Assembly: GCA_016840125.1 (NCBI GenBank)
Contig: JAEOSY010000583.1
Span: 1 to 6,568, forward strand
From: Candidatus Helarchaeota archaeon
GTDB lineage: Archaea > Asgardarchaeota > Lokiarchaeia > Helarchaeales > HEL-GB-A
Length of the DNA stretch: 6,568 nt
Direction: 5' to 3'
Part shown: positions 1 through 5,760 of the stretch, one piece after another
Layout: each line of letters begins with the position of its first letter
Position numbering within the stretch: the stretch's first letter is position 1
Made by a program: the position numbers and the translations under genes
Notes under the pieces: model-generated
What the model saw: the letters and a program-made list of their open reading frames with translations, nothing else
Told to the model about the DNA's origin: nothing
The model's database searches: none

Positions 1-98
1 GGTGAAAGGTGATGCCCTGTAATCAATTTCTACTTTTATTTTAACCCCAACCCCCTCCTCCCTACATTTCCTTTTACGGGGCATCACCCACTAAAATC
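1..98. repeat. Family A hairpin repeat, copy 1
   Basis: This non-coding element has inverted arms GGTGATGCCCTGTAA (8-22) and TTACGGGGCATCACC (74-88). The arms pair over 15 positions with one G-U wobble. Between them is a loop of about 51 bases dominated by a C-rich pyrimidine tract (about 46-71). A second, direct-orientation copy lies at 5121-5210 with the same outer flanks (GGTGAAA before, CACTAAA after). The differences in the second copy's arms keep pairing through G-U wobbles, which suggests selection or history at the RNA level. No coding potential is seen. It could be a small non-autonomous mobile element (MITE-like) or a dispersed structured RNA element. The copy may begin left of the window. 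Confidence 0.7.
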
Positions 99-191
99 CG
101 TTAATGCCCCTGGTGAAAGGACAGACTACATTTAATAATTTGAGAAAAATCCCTTTCCACATCAAAATATCTCTCATTCTTTCTCTATCTA

Positions 192-256
192 GTTAGAAGT
201 TTACAAAACGTAGAGGGCTTCGTTAGAAGTTTACTAAAACACTAGTTAGAACTTTA
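192..256. repeat. Three short direct repeats GTTAGAAGTTTAC
   Basis: GTTAGAAGTTTAC occurs exactly at 192-204 and 222-234. A degenerate third copy, GTTAGAACTTTA, lies at 245-256. The starts are 30 and 23 bases apart. The core AGTTTAC is shared with the decamer array at 4474-4670, so related short repeats lie on both sides of the HEPN cassette. No open frame of note covers them. Confidence 0.5.
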
Positions 257-456
257 TCAATTTGAAACAGTACTGAAATTTTTTTAAGCTTAAAGTATAT
301 TTGCCTAGATTGAACTGTTAAAGCTAACTACGGAAGAGCTTTCACGAATACCAGTATATTTATGGGCTTTATATATTATACAATTACGAGTATAAAAGAT
401 TTAAATGGGATCTTTACTTAGGATATATTTAGGGAAGGATAATTTTTCTAATATTG

Positions 457-478
457 TTGTCTAATAAGCTTTAGACAA
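457..478. repeat. Inverted repeat (hairpin or operator)
   Basis: TTGTCTAA (457-464) and TTAGACAA (471-478) are perfect inverted arms around a 6-base centre. The site could be a protein-binding palindrome or a weak RNA hairpin. It is the first of four inverted repeats between here and 740, in the long leader before the HEPN cassette. Confidence 0.45.
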
Positions 479-511
479 TAAGACGATTGACAATAACAAT
501 CTAAATTCTAT

Positions 512-533
512 TAGAGAAAAGATTCTTTCTCTA
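512..533. repeat. Inverted repeat, 8-bp stem
   Basis: TAGAGAAA (512-519) and TTTCTCTA (526-533) are perfect inverted arms around a 6-base loop. This is part of the cluster of inverted repeats at 457-740 upstream of the cassette. Confidence 0.4.
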
Positions 534-575
534 CAACGGATATGTAACACAATGACTCCATATAAAAAATATAAT

Positions 576-609
576 CTCGTTGGGTATGGAATAATCTACC
601 CAAATCGAG
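576..609. repeat. Inverted repeat with a 2-base bulge
   Basis: CTCGTTGGGTA (576-586) pairs with TACCCAAATCGAG (597-609) apart from a two-base bulge, closing a 10-base loop. On the plus strand no T tract follows. On the minus strand the stem is followed by T-rich sequence, so a minus-strand terminator is conceivable, though no minus-strand gene is seen. Confidence 0.45.
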
Positions 610-714
610 AATTTAAAATAAAGAGAATACCCGAAACACAAAAAATTATCATAAAAATTCCAAGATGGATTCTAGATATTATCGACACACAATTTTAACC
701 ATGAAACAAAAATC

Positions 715-740
715 GGGTGTGGAGACACCACTCCACACCC
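715..740. terminator. Perfect 10-bp hairpin, possible terminator
   Basis: GGGTGTGGAG (715-724) and CTCCACACCC (731-740) form a perfect GC-rich 10-bp stem with the 6-base loop ACACCA. This is the strongest hairpin in the window. It starts 17 bases after the stop of the possible remnant at 468-698, a normal place for a terminator, and it insulates the cassette from upstream transcription. On the plus strand it lacks a U tract (AAATCT follows). In the minus direction it is followed by GATTTTTGTTT, which is a better intrinsic-terminator tail. It could instead be part of a structured leader or small RNA. Confidence 0.5.
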
Positions 741-777
741 AAATCTAATGATTAATAAATTTAAATAGAATGTCACA

Positions 778-807
778 TTGATACTTTCAATAAAAATATA
801 TTAGTAA
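778..807 (+). promoter_or_regulatory. Weak candidate promoter for the HEPN cassette
   Basis: TTGATA (778-783) could be a -35 box, with TAGTAA (802-807) 18 bases further on as a poor -10 box. It lies between the hairpin at 715-740 and the first HEPN gene, where a promoter is expected. The sequence is so AT-rich that chance matches are common. Confidence 0.2.
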
Positions 808-862
808 TAAGATAAGTGACTAAAATCAAAAATTAACACAATTAAACTAAAGAGGGAATAAC

Positions 863-1729
863 ATGCCAACATTTTCTCAAAGACATGGCATTAAACCACT
901 AAAGAAAAAAATTCAAATGGATGATATGGACAAGGAACTGATTTCTAAATTATGGAATAGTTTATATGAGATTTATTGGAATACAATGAAACGTTATCCT
1001 TTAATTACACAAAATGAAAAGATAGAATATTTAATAAAACGACTTTGGCATAATGTTTTAAAAGAACCTATTGATACTCTGTGGGAAGAATGGTCTAAAG
1101 TTAAGAACCAAATTAGAAAATATTTTTTTGAATGCAAATGGAATGAGAGATACGATTTTATTGAAAAAGTAGTTGAATATTATGATGATGAGAAATCTCC
1201 ACAAACCACACATAATGAGGAATTTAAAAAATTTTGCAATCAAATACTAGAGGAAGAGTCCGCACCTTATCGGTTTGTTGGCGATTTAATTACTCCAATC
1301 ATTTCGAATATTGAGATTGAAGCGATTGAAGAAAGTTTGAAGTCACCTCTTAAACCTGTTTATGAACATATAAACGCATCTCTAACTTTTTTATCAGATC
1401 GTAAGAAACCTGATTATAGAAATTCAATTAAGGAAGCAATTAGTGCGGTAGAATATGTTTGTAGAAAGATAGCAAATGAGAATGATGTAACATTAACGAA
1501 AGCATTGAATAAAATTGAAACTGAAGGAAAAATTCAATTCCATCCTAAACTAAAAAAATCTCTTCAAGAATTATACTGGTACACAAGCGATGCGGAAGGT
1601 ATTCGGCACTCGTTAAAAGATGAGAAGAATCTTTCGTGTGAAGATGCGAAATTCATGTTGGTGTCGTGTTCTGCCTTCACAAATTATTTAATACAAAAAG
1701 CATCAAAAGCCGGAATTAAACTAACTTAA
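863..1729 (+). CDS. AbiJ-NTD4/HEPN-domain abortive-infection-like protein
   Basis: This predicted cytoplasmic defence protein has 288 residues. Residues 3-150 match the pattern I know for the AbiJ N-terminal domain 4: an FSQRHGIKP opening, the WNSLYEIYW helix, and the EESAPYRFVGDLITPI segment near 130-146. Residues 165-283 form an all-helical HEPN-like domain with EAISAVEYVCRKIA, the signature SDAEGIRHSL (R248-H249), and EDAKFMLVSCSAFTNYLI. HEPN domains in defence systems are often RNases, and AbiJ-type proteins are linked to abortive infection of phage-infected cells. Here arginine and histidine are adjacent rather than in the classic R-x4-6-H, so nuclease activity is not certain. The start is supported by AGAGGGA at 851-857. 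It is first in the cassette and very AT-rich. No transmembrane segments are seen. The family call is from remembered patterns; the substrate is unknown. Confidence 0.85.
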   Translation: MPTFSQRHGIKPLKKKIQMDDMDKELISKLWNSLYEIYWNTMKRYPLITQNEKIEYLIKRLWHNVLKEPIDTLWEEWSKVKNQIRKYFFECKWNERYDFIEKVVEYYDDEKSPQTTHNEEFKKFCNQILEEESAPYRFVGDLITPIISNIEIEAIEESLKSPLKPVYEHINASLTFLSDRKKPDYRNSIKEAISAVEYVCRKIANENDVTLTKALNKIETEGKIQFHPKLKKSLQELYWYTSDAEGIRHSLKDEKNLSCEDAKFMLVSCSAFTNYLIQKASKAGIKLT

Positions 1730-1762
1730 ATCTTCAATTACTAAATCAAAACAGTGAGAAAT

Positions 1763-2392
1763 ATGGAGAAAAAGAGATTATTGACACGATTAGAGGAGTT
1801 AATTGATGAAGGTCAAAAATTAAATTATAACTCAGGTGTATCATTTGAACAATGGCGTTTTAGCTCTGAAACGATACTAAAAAGGATTTATCCTGATAGA
1901 TTTAATGAAAACGATTATATGTACATTCATACATTCGTGGAATATACTGATAGTGCTCAAGAACGCTTAATGGGACTGTTAAAATCTACTAGAGATAGTT
2001 TAGAAAAAGGACTAATTGGAAACATTGAACATGAAGTCAAAAGAGTAGAAATCAATAATCTATTAGATTATAGTTACGAATTATTTGACGAAAATAATGA
2101 TGCGCTTGACCGTTGCGCGTGTGTATTATCACGAATTGTCTTAGAAAGAACGTTAAAAATTTTATGTGAGAAAAATCAAATTGAATTTGACTCAAAAACT
2201 AAGGTTAGCACTCTAAATCATAAGCTACGAGAAAGTGGAGTTTATAGCGTTTCTGAAATGAAGGAAGTTGACTATCTTTTGAGTATAGGAAATTATGCGT
2301 CACATTCAGGGGATGAATGGGAAAAAACCAAACCACAACAAAGACGAAAAGCGGTTCGGGGTGTTGAGGATTTCTTTAAAAGATTTGTTTAA
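1763..2392 (+). CDS. DUF4145-like HEPN-fold protein lacking the catalytic arginine
   Basis: This is a cytoplasmic helical protein of 209 residues. I chose ATG 1763, preceded by GTGAG, over the in-frame GTG at 1754, which has no ribosome binding site in front of it and would add three residues. Residues 1-75 are a helical N-terminal part (LEELIDEGQKL, FEQWRFSSETILKRIYPD) of a kind often found ahead of HEPN domains. Residues 110-207 resemble DUF4145: ALDRCACVLSRIVLERTLKILCEK, then LNHKLRESGV, then LLSIGNYASH. In that family the last motif is usually IRxLGNxAAH. Here the histidine (H181) and GN are kept, but the arginine position is leucine (L173) and no arginine lies within eight residues before H181. 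It may therefore be a non-catalytic partner or regulator. It follows the AbiJ-like gene by 33 bases. Confidence 0.75.
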   Translation: MEKKRLLTRLEELIDEGQKLNYNSGVSFEQWRFSSETILKRIYPDRFNENDYMYIHTFVEYTDSAQERLMGLLKSTRDSLEKGLIGNIEHEVKRVEINNLLDYSYELFDENNDALDRCACVLSRIVLERTLKILCEKNQIEFDSKTKVSTLNHKLRESGVYSVSEMKEVDYLLSIGNYASHSGDEWEKTKPQQRRKAVRGVEDFFKRFV

Positions 2393-2436
2393 TGAAAATT
2401 CTTTCTATTATTGAATAAAGCGAGGGATTATCTTCA

Positions 2437-3288
2437 ATGTATCCAATTGAACAAGGGATAATATTTCCCAAAACTCTTTTTGACGAAAAAAATTTGACAG
2501 AAGAAGAAATCATTAAAGCTCAAAACAGCTTTAGATTAATTTTTAACTTTGATAAGAACACACCCTTAGATATTGAAAACAAAAATTATGGCCAACTTAT
2601 AAAACTACTTGCATTGGCAAGTAGATACAAGCGATTAACCGAAGCATTAGAATATTTGATTATGGGTTTTCAAAATTCTCTACAAAAGAAGTATAAAGCT
2701 GGTTATAATCTAATTTTTACAGCGATATCTAACGTATCCATTATTGACATAAATGATCCGCGAGTTACAAAATATGAGGATACGGTTGCTCAACTTAAAT
2801 TTGGTGGAAAAAGATTTAACGACTTATCTGATAAAGAAAAGACAATTTGTACAACTTTAATTATGAGTCTTAGGGAAATATATTGTCTAACGCAAATAAT
2901 AAAATCCAACCTCCAATCTCCTTCAATTCAAAATATGTTTAATTTAATAGAAAAAATCAGAGACGTTTTTAGAGATTTATTTGGTTTTCAGATTGTAAAG
3001 TTTGATAAAGGTGACGTTTTAGAACCATATAAGCTTTTGAGACATGGAATTGCACATTCTCATTTTGTTTTTATCGGAAATCAAGTTAAAATTGTACATT
3101 GGAAAGAGTATTGGGAAAGTGAAGCGTCTATAAAGAAAGGTAAAAGTAAAAAGTTAAAGAAAAAAAAGCCTATCAGTCTTTTCGAAGAGGATTATAATGA
3201 AACTTCAGAGGAAATGAAATATTGGGTTGCAATACTCAGTCAAATTATTGCAATATATCAACTTATGCAACAATCTAAAAAAGGATAA
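2437..3288 (+). CDS. HEPN-like protein with intact R-x4-H motif
   Basis: This 283-residue soluble protein starts at ATG 2437 with GAGGGA at 2422-2427. The key segment is YKLLRHGIAHSHFVFIGNQVKI (about 198-219). R202 and H207 form an R-x4-H motif of the kind that builds the active site of HEPN ribonucleases, followed by a beta-rich tail seen in several HEPN families, including the pEK499_p136 group, which I recall only loosely. Helices before it (MSLREIYCLTQIIKSN, MFNLIEKIRDVFRDLF) fit a HEPN bundle. The first 130 residues (FPKTLFDEKNL, ASRYKRLTEALEYLI) are unassigned. A lysine-rich stretch at 233-244 could bind nucleic acid. It is third in the cassette, 44 bases after the previous gene. The HEPN call rests on the motif and context; the full-length family is unknown to me. 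Confidence 0.7.
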   Translation: MYPIEQGIIFPKTLFDEKNLTEEEIIKAQNSFRLIFNFDKNTPLDIENKNYGQLIKLLALASRYKRLTEALEYLIMGFQNSLQKKYKAGYNLIFTAISNVSIIDINDPRVTKYEDTVAQLKFGGKRFNDLSDKEKTICTTLIMSLREIYCLTQIIKSNLQSPSIQNMFNLIEKIRDVFRDLFGFQIVKFDKGDVLEPYKLLRHGIAHSHFVFIGNQVKIVHWKEYWESEASIKKGKSKKLKKKKPISLFEEDYNETSEEMKYWVAILSQIIAIYQLMQQSKKG

Positions 3289-3703
3289 TTACAAATCCAT
3301 TAGTCGTCATTCTTCATTCAACTTCCTTCTACGAACTTTACAACCGTACCTGCTACTCCTAGGCGCATTCTCCACGCAAATAAAATATGTGGGGATACTA
3401 TTAAAATTGACAAAAACATTCAAATTAATTTTCATGTTATCTCCTCCCGCCACCGAAACCCACACCCGAAGCACCGAGAGAGGACGAAGGTTTTGTAGTT
3501 CCACACCAGACTGATCGTCTCCGTGCCGATAAATCCTACAGGAAACGAATTATCTCAACTATCCAAAGAGTTATCCATATAAGAAGAAACATATGTAAAA
3601 TATGGGTGCATACGGGATAGGTTTATTATCATTTCTCAACTTTACATTATTTAAAGGAAGAAAAATCGATTTTTCTACATAGTTCATTGTAAGAGGAAAT
3701 GAA
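3289..3703. other. Gene-poor spacer after the cassette
   Basis: About 415 bases separate the HEPN cassette from the next gene. Short frames exist on both strands but have no protein-like composition or ribosome binding sites. The stretch holds a C-rich pyrimidine tract (about 3440-3475) reminiscent of the tracts in the family A and B repeats, and a long palindrome at its right end. No convincing terminator follows the third HEPN gene at 3288. Confidence 0.6.
3659..3676. promoter_or_regulatory. 18-bp perfect palindrome, possible operator
   Basis: AGAAAAATCGATTTTTCT is a perfect palindrome with no spacer. It ends 27 bases before the TTG start at 3704 and 15 bases before its ribosome binding site. 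That is a plausible place for a repressor site or a 5' leader element controlling the membrane-protein gene. With no loop it would be a poor RNA hairpin, so a DNA-binding site is more likely if it is functional. Confidence 0.4.
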
Positions 3704-4405
3704 TTGGAAGCACAATCTTTTAGAGGAAAAAAATCCAGGTATAGCATTCCACCGAACTATAGCATAGAACGAATCGATCATAAGCTGGTCATCCAAATCG
3801 ATGAAACTGAATATGCGAAAGCATTTCGAAACTGGAGCTTCTTTTCTTTGCTGATAATGATGGTTTGCATCCTCCTTTTCATATTGGACGGTACGAATAT
3901 GAAGAATTTTATCCCAGCTATGGGGGTGTTCGCCCTTTTCGGGGGAGTTGGACTGTATTATTATTTCAGGTATCAGCAGACCAATCGGGTTGTTCAGTGG
4001 TATCTTGATCAATCATTTGGAAATGCGACTTATCAAAAGATATCACCGACATTCAGCGAGCTCAATCAGATTAGATTATCCAATATAAATTCTCTTAAAT
4101 GCAGTTTCGATTACTGGTTTTTCAAGTACCAAATCAGTTTTATCACTGTAGACAATAGAAGGATTTTATTAATAGCAGGGGTAAGAAAAGAAGATTATGA
4201 ATCATTCAAAAGGGAATTGACAGAGTTTTTAAATGTACCTATAATACACCACAGAAAGCTCGGAACTATAGCTATTTTTGTGCTCTGCAACTTATTTTTT
4301 CTGGGAATTTTCTACCTCTTCGCGCAGGAAACCCTTCTTCTCGGGTTATCGATGGTGTTTTTCGCAATTAGTGGTGGGTATCTCGTTCTCAAAAAGGATT
4401 TATAA
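3704..4405 (+). CDS. Uncharacterised four-helix membrane protein
   Basis: I do not recognise a family for this 233-residue protein. It starts at TTG 3704. AGAGGA at 3692-3697 is ideally spaced and an in-frame TAG lies at 3680-3682, so no upstream ATG-type start is available. Predicted layout: a soluble N-terminus (1-43), two membrane helices (about 44-62, FFSLLIMMVCILLFIL, and 68-89, FIPAMGVFALFGGVGLYYYF), a soluble domain (90-185) with beta-like strands (YQISFITVDNRRILLIAG), and two more helices (about 187-207 and 210-228). The soluble middle could be a small PH-like fold, but this is weak. It lies outside the HEPN cassette, 415 bases downstream, and looks less AT-rich, so a role in the same system is not implied. 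Confidence 0.75.
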   Translation: MEAQSFRGKKSRYSIPPNYSIERIDHKLVIQIDETEYAKAFRNWSFFSLLIMMVCILLFILDGTNMKNFIPAMGVFALFGGVGLYYYFRYQQTNRVVQWYLDQSFGNATYQKISPTFSELNQIRLSNINSLKCSFDYWFFKYQISFITVDNRRILLIAGVRKEDYESFKRELTEFLNVPIIHHRKLGTIAIFVLCNLFFLGIFYLFAQETLLLGLSMVFFAISGGYLVLKKDL

Positions 4406-4473
4406 AAGGTGGAAAAAAGTGGAACATGTATTAGATTCCTTACTTAATCAATTATAGAATTTTCTAGAAAAAA

Positions 4474-4670
4474 AGTTTACGAACCCGAAAATAGTTTACG
4501 AAAGAAGTTTACGAACCTAGTAAACAATTTTCCAAACCCCCGCCTGTATGCTTTCCGTCACGTCGCCGCCTATTGCCTAGACAGAGGATGGGAAATAAGT
4601 TTACGAAAAATGTTTACGAACCTGTAAAAGATCTCGAAAAAAGTTTACGAGTTGGAAAAATGTTTACGAA
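4474..4670. repeat. Array of seven AGTTTACGAA decamers
   Basis: AGTTTACGAA starts at 4474, 4493, 4506 and 4598. TGTTTACGAA starts at 4611 and 4661, and AGTTTACGAG at 4642. All are in the same orientation. They form two groups separated by about 80 bases; intervals of 13 and 19 bases recur in both groups. An inverted copy GTAAAC (4520-4525) pairs with GTTTAC (4507-4512) across 7 bases. Evenly sized, same-strand copies suggest binding sites (iteron-like) or the residue of an expanding short repeat. The motif is not a DnaA box. Confidence 0.65.
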
Positions 4671-4829
4671 AAAAGGTTTACCAGCACCGCAAGACATTTT
4701 GGTGTTCCGAAAGGAATTTTCGTTAGCGATGCAAGCGATTATTGGTTCTTCTCTCATCAGCTCAACCCCCATTGGGATCTAGTTGAACAAAACTGTTAAA
4801 TATGTGAATCGACTGTGTTGTATAAGGAG

Positions 4830-4990
4830 TCGGATGTGACGGATGGCAGGCAGATTCGATTACTTTTGTATAATTTATTATTCCCTCCTCCCCCTTTTCA
4901 CGAACGGGGCTGTTTATCACACTTCCCACTCCATTTACTACTGTTAGAACGTCTTCCATGGCTTTTTTACACTTTCCACTCGTCATGAAG
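4830..4990. repeat. Family B repeat, copy 1
   Basis: This element of about 160 bp shares many blocks with 5350-5510: CGGATGTGACGGATG at the left, CAGGCAGATT, ATTACTTTTGT, a pyrimidine tract ending CCCCCTTTTC, ATCACACTTC, and CGTCATGAAGG at the right. Its ends are inverted: TGACGGATG (4837-4845) against CACTCGTCA (4977-4985), 7 of 9 complementary positions. There is no coding capacity. A MITE-like non-autonomous element or a dispersed structured RNA element are the main options. Confidence 0.6.
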
Positions 4991-5056
4991 GAGTTGTGTT
5001 ATAGCCTGAAGTAAAAAACCTTAAAAGGGAAAAGTCAATTAGTTACACTTGTCCAA

Positions 5057-5087
5057 ATGGAGTTCCGGGGAGTCAAGATGGAGTTCC
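5057..5087. repeat. Tandem ATGGAGTTCC motif
   Basis: ATGGAGTTCC occurs at 5057-5066 and again at 5078-5087, a 21-base period corresponding to two DNA helix turns. It lies between the first family B element and the family A copy. It could be a pair of binding sites or a minor duplication. Confidence 0.35.
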
Positions 5088-5120
5088 ACTAAATAAAAAC
5101 CAAGGGCGTAATCAATTTGA

Positions 5121-5210
5121 GGTGAAAGGTGATGCCTTGTAACTATTTTTATTGAACCCCAACCCCCTCCTCCCTACATTTCCTTTGCAGGGCATCACCC
5201 ACTAAATTCC
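5121..5210. repeat. Family A hairpin repeat, copy 2
   Basis: This is the direct-orientation partner of 1-98. The arms GGTGATGCCTTGTA (5128-5141) and TGCAGGGCATCACC (5186-5199) pair over 14 positions with two G-U wobbles. Between them is a C-rich pyrimidine loop that matches copy 1 for about 30 bases. The loop is 8 bases shorter overall because the T-rich part differs. Outer flanks GGTGAAA and CACTAAA are also shared. Confidence 0.7.
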
Positions 5211-5349
5211 AATAACATTCTCAGGTAGGAAAAGTTCTAAACCATATATTTTTACTTTTTGAGGTGTAGGGTATATATATGATAAAGGATTCCTCCATTT
5301 TTAGAAAATTTATTAGACTACTAATTTGTTTTTTTAATTAAGTGAAAGG

Positions 5350-5510
5350 TCGGATGTGACGGATGTCAGGCAGATTCCATTACTTTTGTTTTTCATTATA
5401 TTATTCCCTCCCCCTTTTCTATCGGGATCTGCCCATCACACTTCACACCCGCTATTCTAACCGCAAAACGTCCCTCATTCTTTTTTCAACCGTTCCACCC
5501 GTCATGAAGG
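5350..5510. repeat. Family B repeat, copy 2
   Basis: This is the second copy of the element at 4830-4990, in the same orientation. Its ends are better preserved: TGACGGATG (5357-5365) against CACCCGTCA (5496-5504), 8 of 9 complementary. An internal stem is visible between GGCAGATTCC (5369-5378) and GGGATCTGCC (5424-5433), closing a loop that contains the pyrimidine tract. An 82-codon frame over this element is not protein-like. Confidence 0.6.
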
Positions 5511-5595
5511 TGCCACAATGGAGCCATAACTTTAAATGGTCGGATTTTCAGAACCAAATTGGATTCATCCATGTTAGGTTGAAGTTAAACTTAGA

Positions 5596-5652
5596 GAAGA
5601 TCCGGATTTAGTGAACACATTCAAAATGGGTAAAGGGGGATCTTCCTTTTTT
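5596..5652 (+). terminator. Weak terminator-like inverted repeat
   Basis: GAAGATCC (5596-5603) and GGATCTTC (5638-5645) are perfect inverted arms, and the second is followed by CTTTTTT. The 34-base loop is long for an intrinsic terminator and no gene ends just upstream, so this may be chance. Confidence 0.2.
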
Positions 5653-5760
5653 AGGTGGTTGGTCGATGGAAAAGGATGATAAATTTCCGTTTGAAGAGAT
5701 TAATTTCAGTTTGCAACCCAAAATTATAATTCTATTTGTAAATATAGGGAGTATGGTTAG

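Larger units (their letters stand above)
468..698 (+). pseudogene. Possible decayed gene, C-terminal remnant
   Basis: An open frame of 76 codons ends with TAA at 696-698 and is bounded upstream by two TAA stops (462-467). There is no ATG, GTG or TTG before ATG 552. That start has no good ribosome binding site and would leave only 48 residues. The peptide looks protein-like rather than random, with segments KYNLVGYGIIYPNREF and IPRWILDIIDTQF. The same frame reads through 309-467 with further protein-like stretches (TEELSRIPVYLWALYI) broken by several stops. This fits a gene decaying through nonsense mutations. I cannot assign a family; the GYGIIYPN segment faintly recalls nuclease-related domains, but I would not rely on it. 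A structured non-coding leader is the competing explanation for this region. Confidence 0.3.
4406..5760. other. Repeat-rich stretch with no convincing gene
   Basis: This 1.35-kb stretch lies between the two membrane-protein genes. It holds the AGTTTACGAA array, two family B elements, one family A hairpin repeat, a 10-bp tandem motif and an inverted repeat with a T tract. Short frames in it are best explained by the repeats, including a TTG-started 69-codon frame at 4573-4782 whose amino-terminal half is translated repeat sequence. No RNA gene was recognised. Confidence 0.6.

Noticed and set aside
1058..1243. Minus-strand 61-codon frame inside the AbiJ-like gene
   Set aside because: It is wholly inside a strongly supported gene, has a low-complexity Phe/Ile-rich product, and is a shadow frame.
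3227..3514. Plus-strand 95-codon frame overlapping the end of the third HEPN gene, with a minus-strand frame at 3307-3504
   Set aside because: There is no ribosome binding site, the composition is not protein-like, and both cover a repeat-like pyrimidine tract.
3571..3579. TTATCCATA resembling a DnaA box
   Set aside because: It is a single imperfect site with no cluster and no replication gene nearby.
3647..4012. Minus-strand 121-codon frame opposite the four-helix membrane protein
   Set aside because: The plus-strand frame has a good ribosome binding site and clear membrane helices; the opposite frame is a shadow.
4573..4782. TTG-started 69-codon frame (KFTKNVYEPVKD...) through the decamer array
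   Set aside because: Its N-terminal half is translated repeat sequence, it has no clear ribosome binding site, and the rest matches nothing I recognise. It could still be a remnant.
4762..4986. Minus-strand 74-codon frame over family B copy 1
   Set aside because: It lies on a non-coding repeat and no similar frame is conserved in copy 2.
1..5510. CRISPR array
   Set aside because: The repeats are few, differ in size and spacing, and no regular repeat-spacer pattern or cas gene is present.
5363..5611. Plus-strand 82-codon frame over family B copy 2
   Set aside because: It starts inside the repeat, has no ribosome binding site, and is not shared with copy 1.
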